The translations under genes and the position numbers were made by a program. A stretch of 33,474 nt of DNA from Saprospiraceae bacterium (GTDB taxonomy: Bacteria; Bacteroidota; Bacteroidia; Chitinophagales; Saprospiraceae). The notes beneath the pieces were generated by a model that worked only from the letters and a program-made list of their open reading frames with translations, searched no databases and was not told where the DNA came from. Shown piece after piece: positions 8,002-16,879 of the stretch; positions within the stretch are counted from its first letter, which is position 1, and each line of letters opens with the position of its first letter. The DNA lies in assembly GCA_028284395.1 (NCBI GenBank), contig JANQRV010000589.1, positions 1 to 33,474 of the forward strand, in the 5' to 3' direction.

Positions 8002-8019
8002 TACATTTGTCTCTCTTTG
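8002..8019 (+). promoter_or_regulatory. tandem -7-like elements of smc
   Basis: TACATTTG at 8002-8009 matches TAnnTTTG exactly, and TCTCTTTG at 8012-8019 is one base off, so two start points about 10 bp apart are possible. The leader to the ATG at 8084 would be roughly 60-70 nt, longer than for most genes in this window. Confidence 0.5.
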
Positions 8020-8040
8020 CGCCGACGGAACGAGCCGTTA

Positions 8041-8061
8041 GGAGAGGGAGGAGGCATGTAA
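8041..8061 (+). promoter_or_regulatory. SD-like purine run and ATG-TAA start-stop in the smc leader
   Basis: A run of 14 purines containing GGGAGGAGG (8046-8054) is followed one base later by ATG TAA (8056-8061), and smc begins at 8084. A strong anti-SD match is unusual in Bacteroidota, which rarely use SD sites. It could load a ribosome on the minimal open frame, or be chance. Confidence 0.35.
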
Positions 8062-8083
8062 GTCAAACAGTTCGAACCAGACT

Positions 8084-11000
8084 ATGAGGTTAAAAAAGTT
8101 GGAGATCAAGGGTTTCAAAAGTTTTGCCAATGATACGGCCATCAATTTCAATGAGGACGTAATCGGCATCGTCGGCCCGAATGGATCCGGTAAATCTAAT
8201 ATTGTCGATGCCATTCGCTGGGTACTGGGAGAGCAAAAAAGCAAGGAACTGCGACTGGATCAGATGTCCAGCGTAATCTTCAACGGGACCAAAAAGAAAA
8301 AGCCCTCGGGAATCGCTCAGGTCTCTCTGACCTTTGAAAACACCAAGAACATACTTCCTACCGAATATCAATCCGTTACGATTACCAGAATGTTGTATCG
8401 TACCGGAGAGAGCGAATACCGCCTCAATGGTGTCACTTGCCGCCTCAAAGACATTACCTCCCTTTTCCTGGACACCGGAATTGGCTCCAATTCCTATGCG
8501 ATCATCGCTCTGGGCATGGTTGATGATATCCTGAGTGACAAGGATAATTCCCGCCGTAAGATGTTCGAACAAGCTGCCGGAATTTCAAAATATAAAATTC
8601 GGAAACGGGAAACCATCAACAAATTACGCAGTACGACGGAAGACCTCAATCGCGTGGAAGATTTGCTTTTCGAGATTAACAACAACCTTGAAATGCTTGA
8701 GAAGCAGGCAAAAAGAGCAAAACGCTACTTTAAACTCAAAGACCAGTACAAGGAACTCAGTATCCGCTTGGCCGTGTATAAGATCAAATCGATCAAAGAC
8801 CGGCAAAATGAAGTGGGTCAAAAATTAGAAAAAGAAGAGGATAGATTTAGGGCTTGTGAAATCAAAACCCGGCAATTGGAAGCTCAATTGGAACGGGAAC
8901 GCAAAGCCATCCTCGATGAAGAAAAAGCGCTTTCAGAACGCCAACGCAATCTAAACCACCTGGTAGGCACCATTCGGGGAAAGGAGAACGACAAACGGAT
9001 GCTGGAGCAAAAGTTGCAATTCGTTGATCAAAATAAAGCAAAGCTGTCCGAGTCCATTCAAAGAGCCAAAGCACGGGTCATTCAGTTGGAAGAAGACATC
9101 GAGTTCTATCGTTCGAATCTGAATTATGAAAAGCATCTGGAGGAACAACTGGAAGAGAGCCTCGATAAAGCACAAGTCAACCTAAATGACATCAAATCGA
9201 ATCACGCCAATCTGAAAACCAACCTGGATGCCATCATCGGTGATCAGCGCGCGATCGAACAGGAACTCTTTGAATTAGAGAAGCAAAAAGCCGTCAATAA
9301 CAATCACTTAAATATTTTCAACAATACCATCCAGCAAAATCAGGAAGAACTTCAAAGCAGGATGGACGAAGTGGAATCACTTCGGTCTTCCGCCAGCAAC
9401 TTCAAAGAAAAAGAAGCGGAGATCCTGGCTGCCCTGGAGCAATTAGAAGAAAAAGAGACTCAGCGGGTGGCGGAGTTGGAATCCCTGGAAAAGCAGCGGG
9501 ATGACCTCAATTTTAAGAAAAGTAAAATCGGCCGGGAATTGGATTCGAAGCGCAACGAATACCAATTGACCAAAAGCATGGTAGAAAACCTGGAAGGGTT
9601 TCCGGATTCCATTCGCTTCCTGAAAAATACCAAAGACTGGACTAAAAAGGCACCCCTGCTGACTGACCTGGCTTACGTTAAGGAAGAATATCGGACCGCC
9701 ATTGAAAATTTCTTGGAGCCCTATCTCAATCATTACGTGGTGGCCGACTTCTCAGAAGCCATTACCGCCATTGAGTTACTGGGGAAGGCCCAAAAGGGTA
9801 AGGCCAACTTTTTTGTATTGGAAGCATTTAATGATGTTCAGTTCTCTGATGAAAAGGCGCCCAATGGACATATTGCCGCTAGTTCGCTGGTGGAAGTGGA
9901 TGCGGAGTATAAAAACCTTTTCGACTTCCTGTTGAAAGGAGTTTTCATCGTCGGTGCCGACCAGTATAACACCGACGTTGCGGATGATCGTATGGTGCTG
10001 TTGGCCAATGATGGCAGCTTCATCAAAAGGCGACAGTCCATTGCGGGTGGGTCGGTCGGCCTTTTTGAAGGCAACAAGATCGGCCGAAAGAAGACGCTGG
10101 AAGTATTATCGAGCACCATTAAGAAGAAAGAGAAAGAAGAGGCCAAACTATCCGCACAACTGGAGGAGCTGAATGCTTCCGTCAGGCAGTTGAAAAGCAC
10201 TACATACCAGGCTGAAATTCAGAGTACCAAGTCTGCCGCCAATAAACTGGCGCAGGATAAAATTTCGATTGATACCCGGTTGGAAAACTTTGAACAGTTC
10301 ATCGATCAAGTCGAAACCAAGATCAAGGACGCCAAAGAGAAAATCAAATCGATCGAAACCCAAAATAAAGACATCGAGCAACAGCTGAAAGATAAAGAAT
10401 TGAAGGTTTTGCAGGCAAAAGCCAACATTACCGATACTGATTTTGCTTTTCGAGAGGTTGCCGAAAAAATGAGTAAGGCTTCTGCGGTCTTTAACGAAAA
10501 GAACATCGAGTTCATTAAACAACAAAACAAGGTTACGACCATTCAGAGGGATCTTTCCTACCGCGAAAAGGAATTGACGGAAACTCGGACGACTCAGAAG
10601 GAGAATGAAGCGACCCTAAACAATTCCGATTCTGAAATCGTCGAAATTCAAAACCGACTCGATCGTTTCGAACGTGAATTAGTGGAAGATTACAAGCGCA
10701 AGAAGGAAGGAGAGGGTACCCTTTCGGATGCAGAACAGAAGTATTTTGAAGCTCGTGGCAAAGTCAACGAAGTGGAAGATGAATTGCGGCAACAACAAAA
10801 AATTCGGATGGATGCCCAGGTGCTGATCAACCAACTCAAGGATAAAAGCAACGACTTTAAATTTGAGATCAGCTCTGTCGCGCAACGCCTGCGCATTGAA
10901 TTTGAAGAAGACATCAACTTTCACATCAATCAACCGCAACCGGAGTTGGAAACTTCACCGGAAGAGTTGCAGATGAAAGTAGAAAGACTGAAAAGCCGCT

Positions 11001-11644
11001 TGGACAACTACGGGGAAATCAACCCGATGGCCGTGCAGGCTTACGATGAAATGAAGGAGCGCCACGATAGCATCACCCAGCAGAGAGATGATATTCTCAA
11101 AGCTAAAGAATCATTGACGCAAACCATCAAGGAGATCGAAGAGACTGCTACCGCTCAATTTCTGGAGTCATTCGAGCAAGCCCGTCTTTATTTCATCAAT
11201 GTTTTTCGCAGCCTTTTTACCGCCGATGATAGCTGTGACCTCATTTTGTTGGATCCGGAGAATCCGTTGGAGTCCAAGATTGAAATTGTGGCTAAACCCA
11301 AAGGTAAACGACCGCAATCGATCAGCCAGTTATCGGGGGGAGAGAAAACCTTGACCGCCACTGCATTGCTCTTCGCACTTTACTTACTGAAACCGGCTCC
11401 ATTCTGTATTTTCGACGAGGTGGACGCACCGCTTGATGATGCCAACATCAGTAAGTTTAATAATATCATTAAGAAGTTTTCTAAGGAGTCCCAATTCATC
11501 ATCGTTACCCACAACAAACTCACCATGGCGGCTGTGGATACCATTTATGGCGTTTACATGGCCGAGCAAGGTGTTTCCGCGGTCAGTCAGGTAGATTTTC
11601 GGAACTTCGAGCACAGTGGTACTTTTGAAACGGCAAAGAACTAA
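8084..11644 (+). CDS. smc: chromosome segregation protein SMC
   Basis: A full-length bacterial condensin ATPase of 1186 residues, which compacts and segregates the chromosome with ScpA and ScpB (not in this window). The N-terminal head opens with MRLKKLEIKGFKSFAN and has Walker A GPNGSGKS at 31-38. Coiled coils run from about 165 to 500 and 685 to 1020, interrupted by a hinge at about 520-680 with the usual glycines (IAGGSVGLFEGNKIGRKK at its end). The C-terminal head has the signature LSGGEK near 1083 and Walker B FCIFDEVDAPLDD near 1107-1119. All ATPase motifs are intact. The ATG at 8084 gives the family N-terminus exactly. It stands alone, with its own leader and the next gene 88 bp away. 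Confidence 0.98.
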   Translation: MRLKKLEIKGFKSFANDTAINFNEDVIGIVGPNGSGKSNIVDAIRWVLGEQKSKELRLDQMSSVIFNGTKKKKPSGIAQVSLTFENTKNILPTEYQSVTITRMLYRTGESEYRLNGVTCRLKDITSLFLDTGIGSNSYAIIALGMVDDILSDKDNSRRKMFEQAAGISKYKIRKRETINKLRSTTEDLNRVEDLLFEINNNLEMLEKQAKRAKRYFKLKDQYKELSIRLAVYKIKSIKDRQNEVGQKLEKEEDRFRACEIKTRQLEAQLERERKAILDEEKALSERQRNLNHLVGTIRGKENDKRMLEQKLQFVDQNKAKLSESIQRAKARVIQLEEDIEFYRSNLNYEKHLEEQLEESLDKAQVNLNDIKSNHANLKTNLDAIIGDQRAIEQELFELEKQKAVNNNHLNIFNNTIQQNQEELQSRMDEVESLRSSASNFKEKEAEILAALEQLEEKETQRVAELESLEKQRDDLNFKKSKIGRELDSKRNEYQLTKSMVENLEGFPDSIRFLKNTKDWTKKAPLLTDLAYVKEEYRTAIENFLEPYLNHYVVADFSEAITAIELLGKAQKGKANFFVLEAFNDVQFSDEKAPNGHIAASSLVEVDAEYKNLFDFLLKGVFIVGADQYNTDVADDRMVLLANDGSFIKRRQSIAGGSVGLFEGNKIGRKKTLEVLSSTIKKKEKEEAKLSAQLEELNASVRQLKSTTYQAEIQSTKSAANKLAQDKISIDTRLENFEQFIDQVETKIKDAKEKIKSIETQNKDIEQQLKDKELKVLQAKANITDTDFAFREVAEKMSKASAVFNEKNIEFIKQQNKVTTIQRDLSYREKELTETRTTQKENEATLNNSDSEIVEIQNRLDRFERELVEDYKRKKEGEGTLSDAEQKYFEARGKVNEVEDELRQQQKIRMDAQVLINQLKDKSNDFKFEISSVAQRLRIEFEEDINFHINQPQPELETSPEELQMKVERLKSRLDNYGEINPMAVQAYDEMKERHDSITQQRDDILKAKESLTQTIKEIEETATAQFLESFEQARLYFINVFRSLFTADDSCDLILLDPENPLESKIEIVAKPKGKRPQSISQLSGGEKTLTATALLFALYLLKPAPFCIFDEVDAPLDDANISKFNNIIKKFSKESQFIIVTHNKLTMAAVDTIYGVYMAEQGVSAVSQVDFRNFEHSGTFETAKN

Positions 11645-11659
11645 GCTTGCCCCACAATT

Positions 11660-11676
11660 CCACTTAACTTAAGTGG
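11660..11676 (+). terminator. weak hairpin after smc
   Basis: CCACTT and AAGTGG form a 6-bp stem (8 bp as an almost complete palindrome), 15 bp after the smc stop, followed by TTATTTAA. It is a possible weak terminator; the stem is short and the T tract is interrupted. Confidence 0.3.
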
Positions 11677-11732
11677 TTATTTAACCCTCATACTGACCAG
11701 AAAATTCATAATTTAAGCGTAAAATTTAATAG

Positions 11733-12797
11733 ATGTACACGAAGAAAGTTTACAAAGCCACCGATATGGCAAAATGGACTCGATACGAGACCTTCTTTTT
11801 TACGGCCGTTGTCCTGGTCGTCGTCGCCATGTTCTATTTCTTTGATTTGCATTGGTTGAAAATTCCGTGGACGCCCCTGGCGCTGATCGGTACTGCTGTG
11901 GCTTTCGTAATCGGTTTTCAAAATAATTCCGCTTATGGAAGGATTTGGGAAGCGAGGAAAATTTGGGGAGGTGTCGTTAACACATCCCGGACTTTCGGTA
12001 TGTTTGTGCAAGACATGGTAACCAATGAACACGCATCGATAAGTTTGTCAAAGGAAGAATTGTATCATGAAATTAAAACCTTGACCTATCGTCACATTGC
12101 ATGGATGACCGCACTGCGTCATGCGATGCGGGCAGCAAAAACCTGGGAGACGTTCGCACAGGAAAAAACCAATCGAGAATGGAGTAAAGTGGTCAGGCCA
12201 CCGGAATGGGATTCTACCGTTCAGGACGACCTCCAACCGTACCTCTCGGATAAGGATATGGAATATGTCATGAGTAAAAACAATAAACAAACTGCTCTGC
12301 TCTATTTACAATCGCATCACCTGAGAAAACTGAAAGAGAGTGGTGTGATTTGGGAGTTTGCCTTTTTGAAATTAGAAGGAGTACTGGAAGAATTATTCAC
12401 CCTCCAGGGAAAATCAGAAAGGATAAAAAATTTCCCCTATCCACGACATTTTGCTTCCCTGAATCATTATTTTATGTGGGTATTCGTGCTGTTGCTGCCT
12501 TTGGCCATCGTCCCGCAGTTTGCCGAGATCGGTAAGGAGATCAGTGAAAACTATGCGCCCATTATCGGTAATTTTTTCATTTGGTTGTCCGTTCCCTTTT
12601 ACGTGGCTGTTGCCTGGATTTTCCATACCATGGAGAGAATCGGAAGAACGGGTGAAAATCCGTTTGAAGGATCCGCGAACGATGTTCCTATTTCTACCAT
12701 TGCAAGAGGTATCGAAATTGATTTGCGACAGAATCTCGGAGAATCAAAGGAGGAAATCCCGGCGCAATTCCCGATGATGTACGACACCCAAATGTAA
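11733..12797 (+). CDS. bestrophin-family anion channel
   Basis: A 354-residue membrane protein of the bestrophin family (PF01062; formerly UPF0187, as in YneE). Family members form pentameric anion channels. The start KVYKATDMAKWTRYETFFF, the first membrane pair at about 22-40 and 46-64, and the segment GFQNNSAYGRIWEARKIWGG are characteristic of bacterial members. A second hydrophobic pair (about 246-266 and 275-295) precedes ENPFEGSANDVPISTIAR, the conserved acidic/Asn-Pro-Phe-Glu region. Length is slightly above the usual 300. The physiological role in bacteria is not well known. The ATG at 11733 is the first in frame and lies just before the family start. The AraC gene follows after 32 bp without a promoter, so they may be cotranscribed. 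Confidence 0.9.
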   Translation: MYTKKVYKATDMAKWTRYETFFFTAVVLVVVAMFYFFDLHWLKIPWTPLALIGTAVAFVIGFQNNSAYGRIWEARKIWGGVVNTSRTFGMFVQDMVTNEHASISLSKEELYHEIKTLTYRHIAWMTALRHAMRAAKTWETFAQEKTNREWSKVVRPPEWDSTVQDDLQPYLSDKDMEYVMSKNNKQTALLYLQSHHLRKLKESGVIWEFAFLKLEGVLEELFTLQGKSERIKNFPYPRHFASLNHYFMWVFVLLLPLAIVPQFAEIGKEISENYAPIIGNFFIWLSVPFYVAVAWIFHTMERIGRTGENPFEGSANDVPISTIARGIEIDLRQNLGESKEEIPAQFPMMYDTQM

Positions 12798-12829
12798 ACG
12801 AGAAAAAACGGTTGGTCGAATTCTAAGGT

Positions 12830-13897
12830 ATGGATTTAGTCAGTCCTTCTTTGTTTTTCTTCAGTAGCCTGGGCGTCTTCAACGGATTCCTGCTGAGCTT
12901 GTATTTTCTATGGCTCGCCCGGGGAAAGCACATTCAGCATTTGTATTTTGGTTTATTATTGTTCATGCTGTCCTTGCGCATCGGTAAATCCGTCCTCTTT
13001 TTCTTTGATCGAGACCTTTCTAAGCACATCTTGCAATTGGGGCTCTCCGCGTGCATCTTCGTAGGCCCATTGTTGTTTCTCTATATTCGAAGTGTTCTGC
13101 AGCAGCAAGAAAAAATGGGGAAAGAACAGCGGAACATCCTGGTTGGCTGGTTGGCGCTGATCATGGGCGTCGGCCTGTTATTTCCGTATGCACGAAGACC
13201 GGAACTTTGGAATCCGGAAATTGTCCAGGGGATATACGCCGTATGGCTGGGATACGTGGTGGCTGCCGGCTATCAGGTCCGTAACTTGATGACGACCTTA
13301 TTGGGCCGACCAGCGAGTTTATCCGTTGTTCAGAAATGGTTGTTGGTGGTCTACTTTACCAATGTATTGATTGCACTGGTGTACAATTCCATGCTGTATT
13401 TTGGCTTTCCTTCGTACATCTTCGGGCCGATCACTTTTTCATTGGTCTTCTATTTTTTGGCAGCATTCCTGTTCCTATATCCGAATAGCCGGCAGATCAT
13501 TGAAGGTGAGAAAGTGCGCTATGGGAAACGGAAAATAGTGCGAGAGGTGGCCATTCGTCTACGAAGAGATCTAAGGAAGGTAATGCTTGAGCATCGACTC
13601 TTCGTCGATCCTTCTCTGAAGTTGAAAAAGGTGGCTGATGAACTTCAGGTGAGCCCACACCTACTTTCTCAATTTCTGAACGATAACTTAGGACAAAGCT
13701 TTTCGGACTTTGTGAACGAACACCGCATCGATGCAGCAGCTGATTTGTTACAAACCAACAACAACCTGACCATCGAAGGAGTGGGAGCAGAGGTAGGCTT
13801 TCGCTCTAAATCATCATTCTATGCTGCGTTTAAAAAGAAATATGCCATGACTCCCAACCAGTTTTTAAGGCAGGTGAAAGCCCAAAAATCAGTCTGA
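12830..13897 (+). CDS. membrane-anchored AraC-family regulator
   Basis: A 355-residue protein joining an N-terminal membrane domain to a DNA-binding domain. Residues 1-220 contain about seven hydrophobic segments (around 5-28, 37-54, 68-86, 104-120, 133-147, 168-188 and 195-215). Residues about 255-350 form the AraC double helix-turn-helix: LKLKKVADELQVSPHLLSQF, then the second motif IEGVGAEVGFRSKSSFYAAF and the family end KYAMTPNQFLRQ. This layout is common in Bacteroidota and presumably senses a signal at the membrane; neither ligand nor target is known. It lies 32 bp after the bestrophin gene and before the sugar dehydrogenase gene, which has its own -7-like element and could be a target. 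That link is only positional. Confidence 0.9.
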   Translation: MDLVSPSLFFFSSLGVFNGFLLSLYFLWLARGKHIQHLYFGLLLFMLSLRIGKSVLFFFDRDLSKHILQLGLSACIFVGPLLFLYIRSVLQQQEKMGKEQRNILVGWLALIMGVGLLFPYARRPELWNPEIVQGIYAVWLGYVVAAGYQVRNLMTTLLGRPASLSVVQKWLLVVYFTNVLIALVYNSMLYFGFPSYIFGPITFSLVFYFLAAFLFLYPNSRQIIEGEKVRYGKRKIVREVAIRLRRDLRKVMLEHRLFVDPSLKLKKVADELQVSPHLLSQFLNDNLGQSFSDFVNEHRIDAAADLLQTNNNLTIEGVGAEVGFRSKSSFYAAFKKKYAMTPNQFLRQVKAQKSV

Positions 13898-13955
13898 ATT
13901 TATAAATCCGAACGGATCTCCAGTCTATTTTTTGCCGGATCTCCTCGAGTTAGAT

Positions 13956-13963
13956 TAGTCTTG
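13956..13963 (+). promoter_or_regulatory. -7-like element TAGTCTTG before the sugar dehydrogenase
   Basis: One mismatch to TAnnTTTG, with TTTG at 13931-13934 as a possible -33 element (21-nt spacer). Its last base is the first base of the GTG at 13963, which argues that translation starts at the ATG at 13981 and not at that GTG. Confidence 0.4.
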
Positions 13964-13980
13964 TGCAAAAAAGAAAAGTT

Positions 13981-15537
13981 ATGCAGCACAGATTTATGAT
14001 CGTCCTTCTGTTTTTGGTGGCCGACGCGGTGTACGGGCAGACGGAAAGAGAACGGGCAATGATTCCATTGAATGACTACATGATTGGGACCTCTTACAAT
14101 TATCCGCAGCAAATTCAAAAGGCATTCATTGATTCGGCTAAGCTCCACCTGAATCGGGAGGGCGATCCCTGGGTCGTCGACCCGGCAACGTACGCAGCCT
14201 TATTTGAAAATCGACCGGCGGGACAATTCAATGGAAGAGAAAGTCAGCTGCTTTCGTTGACGATTCACCAGGATATTGCCCAAGCCGAGATCGAGGTGGT
14301 CATCCCCGGAATTGAAGCTCGATTTATAGACCTTCTTTTACTGAAAAAATTTGGAGAGGATTGGAAGGTTATCAGTAAAAGTGCGACGCGCTATCCGTTG
14401 CATCCACCCTTTCGGGGAGCTGGACAAAAGGTCATTATGGAAGGACTCAAAAAACCTTGGAGTATGGCTTTTATTGATGCAGAGCAGGCACTCGTAGCCG
14501 AGAAAGACGGAGATTTGTTGCGCGTCAATCTACGTACCCAGGAGCGAACCACCATAACGGGTTTTCCGGAGGATCTTTTTACTCCCCTTCAATTGGATGT
14601 CTCTAAATATCCTGAAGGGACTTATCCCGCCCGGGCCGATGGCCGAACAGTGAGGTTCAATGCGGGAATTCTGGAAGTACTGGTCGATCCGGAATTTGCC
14701 GTCAACAGTCGCATATATATTTCCTACGTCGCTCAAAAAGGGGATACTTACGCGCTAAAGGTCATCCGGGCCACCTTACAGGAGGACCGTTTGACTGCTG
14801 TAGAAACGCTGCTTAATCCCGGGCCTTATGTGCCCGGCTTGTTTCACTTTGGCGGTGGGATGACCATCGGCCCGGACGGTAAACTTTACATTACTGCCGG
14901 TGAGCGACTGTTCTTCGAATATCTAAAAGATGGCCTGGCCATAGCCCAGGATCTAAAAGATGAGCGGGGTAAAATTTACCGCCTCAATTTAGATGGCAGT
15001 ATTCCCGGCGATAATCCGGACTTTGGACCGGAAGCAGTGAAGGGCATGTATGCACTCGGTATCCGAGCCGCACAGGGCATTACTAATCGTCCGAATACGG
15101 ATCAGATCTGGTTCAGTGAACATGGTACCGTTCAGGGAGATGAAGTCAACCTGCTGAGCCCCGGGGCCAATTACGGTTGGCCCAATGTCACCAGTGGGAA
15201 GTACCGCTCGGAGAACTACCAGCCAGCGGAAGTTCCCGGTGCTGTTTTTACGGACCCGGTACATTTTTGGCAGCAGACGGTGGCACCGACCGGACTGGTT
15301 TTCTACAGTGGGAGTAAATTCCCTGCCTGGCGGGACAACCTTATTGTTCCCGGTCTTTCCAGGGGGAGTCTTTGGAGAATGGTATTGGACGGGAATGTGA
15401 TAAAGTCTGCCGAAGAGCTGTTCTTAGATCAGCACGTCCGCTTGCGAAAGGCCGAAATGAGCCCGGATGGAAAGCTGTACATTCTCACCAGTGAAGAGAA
15501 CGGGAAAATTATTGAGGTAGTACCAATCGGTAACTAG
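13981..15537 (+). CDS. secreted PQQ-type sugar dehydrogenase with NTF2-like N-terminal domain
   Basis: A 518-residue exported protein. A signal peptide (MQHRFMIVLLFLVADAVYG, then QTER) is followed by an NTF2/SnoaL-like unit of the Lumazine_bd_2 type at about 25-140 (NDYMIGTSYNYP, WVVDPATY, FIDLLLLKKFGEDWKVIS). Residues 150-518 form a six-bladed glucose/sorbosone dehydrogenase propeller: LKKPWSMAFI, HFGGGMTIGPDGKLYITAG, IWFSEHG, GDEVNLLSPGANYGWP and TGLVFYSGSKFPAWRDN. The catalytic-type His in HFGGG is kept, but the Arg that usually follows (HxGGR) is Gly, and GxRNxQG reads GIRAAQG, so cofactor use or substrate may differ. ATG 13981 is preferred to GTG 13963, which overlaps a -7-like element. 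It may be a PQQ enzyme of the outer periplasm; the substrate is unknown. Confidence 0.82.
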   Translation: MQHRFMIVLLFLVADAVYGQTERERAMIPLNDYMIGTSYNYPQQIQKAFIDSAKLHLNREGDPWVVDPATYAALFENRPAGQFNGRESQLLSLTIHQDIAQAEIEVVIPGIEARFIDLLLLKKFGEDWKVISKSATRYPLHPPFRGAGQKVIMEGLKKPWSMAFIDAEQALVAEKDGDLLRVNLRTQERTTITGFPEDLFTPLQLDVSKYPEGTYPARADGRTVRFNAGILEVLVDPEFAVNSRIYISYVAQKGDTYALKVIRATLQEDRLTAVETLLNPGPYVPGLFHFGGGMTIGPDGKLYITAGERLFFEYLKDGLAIAQDLKDERGKIYRLNLDGSIPGDNPDFGPEAVKGMYALGIRAAQGITNRPNTDQIWFSEHGTVQGDEVNLLSPGANYGWPNVTSGKYRSENYQPAEVPGAVFTDPVHFWQQTVAPTGLVFYSGSKFPAWRDNLIVPGLSRGSLWRMVLDGNVIKSAEELFLDQHVRLRKAEMSPDGKLYILTSEENGKIIEVVPIGN

Positions 15538-15549
15538 TAGCCTAGTACC
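15529..15549. terminator. hairpin spanning two convergent stop codons
   Basis: GGTAACTAG and CTAGTACC pair as an 8-bp stem with one bulged A and the loop TAGC. The structure includes the stop codons of both the plus-strand dehydrogenase and the minus-strand rarA. A T-rich run (CATATTTTCC) follows on the plus strand. It is a plausible shared terminator. Confidence 0.45.
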
Positions 15550-16819
15550 CATATTTTCCTTTCCAATTGCGTTTCAGACGTTCTTTGATTTTGACTTCGG
15601 TTGGATTGTTGTCCTGCGGTTCGAAGAAGGTCGTATTGGTGATTTCTTCCGGGAGAAACTCCAGGTCAACAAAGTTGTTTTCAAAGTCGTGCGCATACTG
15701 GTAGTTTTTGCCGTACCCCAGATTTTTCATCAAACGTGTAGGAGCGTTGCGGATGTGCAAGGGTACTGGTAAATTGCCGGTTTCCCGTACTTTGCTCTGG
15801 GCCATCTTAATGGCACGATAAGAAGAGTTGCTTTTGGGAGATGTCGCCAGGTATATGGCGGCCTGAGAGAGAATGATGCGTGCTTCCGGCAACCCAACGG
15901 CAGTAGCTGCCTGGAATGCCGTAGTGGCCATCAGGAGGGCATTGGGGTTGGCCAATCCGATGTCTTCGGAGGCGGAAATGATAATTCGTCTTGCGATGAA
16001 CTTAATGTCTTCGCCTCCCTCGATCATTCGGGCCAACCAATACACGGCCCCATTGGGATCTCCGCCGCGAATGGATTTGATAAAGGCCGACGCAATATCG
16101 TAATGCTGGTCACCGCTTTTGTCGTATCGAGCGATGTTTTGCTGTACTTTTTCAAGGACTAGGTCGTCGGTAATGGCCAACGTGTCGTCGTCATCGCCAT
16201 AAGTGGTGACGATCTCAAGTACGTTGTACAATTTACGGGCATCGCCTCCGGATAGACGCAGCATTGCTTCGTACGACTCTATTTGAATTTTTTTATCCTT
16301 CAGGTATTCGTCCTCCACAATCGCCTGATCGATCAAAGAGATCAATTCTTCTCTGTTGAGCGGTTCCAACACATAAACCTGCGAGCGGGAAAGCAGAGCC
16401 GAAATCACTTCGAAGGAAGGGTTCTCGGTGGTGGCACCAATGAGCGTGACAACTCCTTCTTCGACAGCGCCTAAAAGAGAGTCCTGTTGAGATTTGCTGA
16501 AACGGTGAATCTCATCAATGAACAAAATGGGGCTGGGTTGATCGAAGAATTGTTGGCGTTTGGCCTTGTTGATGGCCTCTCTTACATCTTTTACGCCTGA
16601 ACTCACCGCACTCAGGGTATAAAAGGGTATATTCAGCTGGCTGGCAATGATTTTAGCCAAGGTGGTTTTGCCAACTCCGGGGGGACCCCACATGATGAAG
16701 GAAGGTATTTTGCCAGCTTCAATCGCTTTGCGCAAAACAGCCCCTTCTCCGACCAGGTGTTTTTGGCCGACGTAATCGTCAAGGGAAGTAGGGCGTTGTC
16801 TTTCTGCCAGAGGACGCAT
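15542..16819 (-). CDS. rarA: replication-associated recombination protein A (RarA/MgsA)
   Basis: A 425-residue AAA+ ATPase of the clamp-loader-like RarA/MgsA/WRNIP1 family, acting at stalled replication forks. It has RPTSLDDYVGQKHLVG near the start, Walker A GPPGVGKTT at 45-53, Walker B ILFIDEIHRF at 98-106, sensor 1 TLIGATTENPSF, and a C-terminal tetramerisation/MgsA_C domain (GLANPNALLMATTAFQAA, and IRNAPTRLMKNLGYGKNY near the end). Length and motifs are complete. A longer frame from 16864 exists, but its first 15 codons contain the exact -7 element TACCTTTG, so the ATG at 16819 (MRPLAERQRP), where family homology begins, is the likely start. It is convergent with the sugar dehydrogenase and divergent from the AlkD-like gene. 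Confidence 0.95.
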   Translation of the reverse strand: MRPLAERQRPTSLDDYVGQKHLVGEGAVLRKAIEAGKIPSFIMWGPPGVGKTTLAKIIASQLNIPFYTLSAVSSGVKDVREAINKAKRQQFFDQPSPILFIDEIHRFSKSQQDSLLGAVEEGVVTLIGATTENPSFEVISALLSRSQVYVLEPLNREELISLIDQAIVEDEYLKDKKIQIESYEAMLRLSGGDARKLYNVLEIVTTYGDDDDTLAITDDLVLEKVQQNIARYDKSGDQHYDIASAFIKSIRGGDPNGAVYWLARMIEGGEDIKFIARRIIISASEDIGLANPNALLMATTAFQAATAVGLPEARIILSQAAIYLATSPKSNSSYRAIKMAQSKVRETGNLPVPLHIRNAPTRLMKNLGYGKNYQYAHDFENNFVDLEFLPEEITNTTFFEPQDNNPTEVKIKERLKRNWKGKYGY

Positions 16820-16841
16820 ACTTTTGTTTTTTGCTCTGAGG

Positions 16842-16849
16842 CAAAGGTA
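16842..16849 (-). promoter_or_regulatory. -7 element TACCTTTG of rarA
   Basis: Read on the minus strand this is an exact TAnnTTTG match, ending 22 nt before the ATG at 16819. It lies only about 30 bp from the start of the divergent AlkD-like gene, so the two promoters must share this 60-bp gap. Confidence 0.6.
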
Positions 16850-16879
16850 CAAAATGTTAAACAAATTGTTTTTTTTGCT

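Noticed and set aside
8044..8061. Using the GGGAGGAGG run as the smc ribosome binding site
   Set aside because: It is about 30 nt from the smc ATG, far beyond normal SD spacing, and is instead adjacent to ATG TAA.
16757..16879. Upstream extension of the AlkD-like protein
   Set aside because: The extra 41 codons lie over the rarA start and its promoter on the other strand and do not resemble the family N-terminus.
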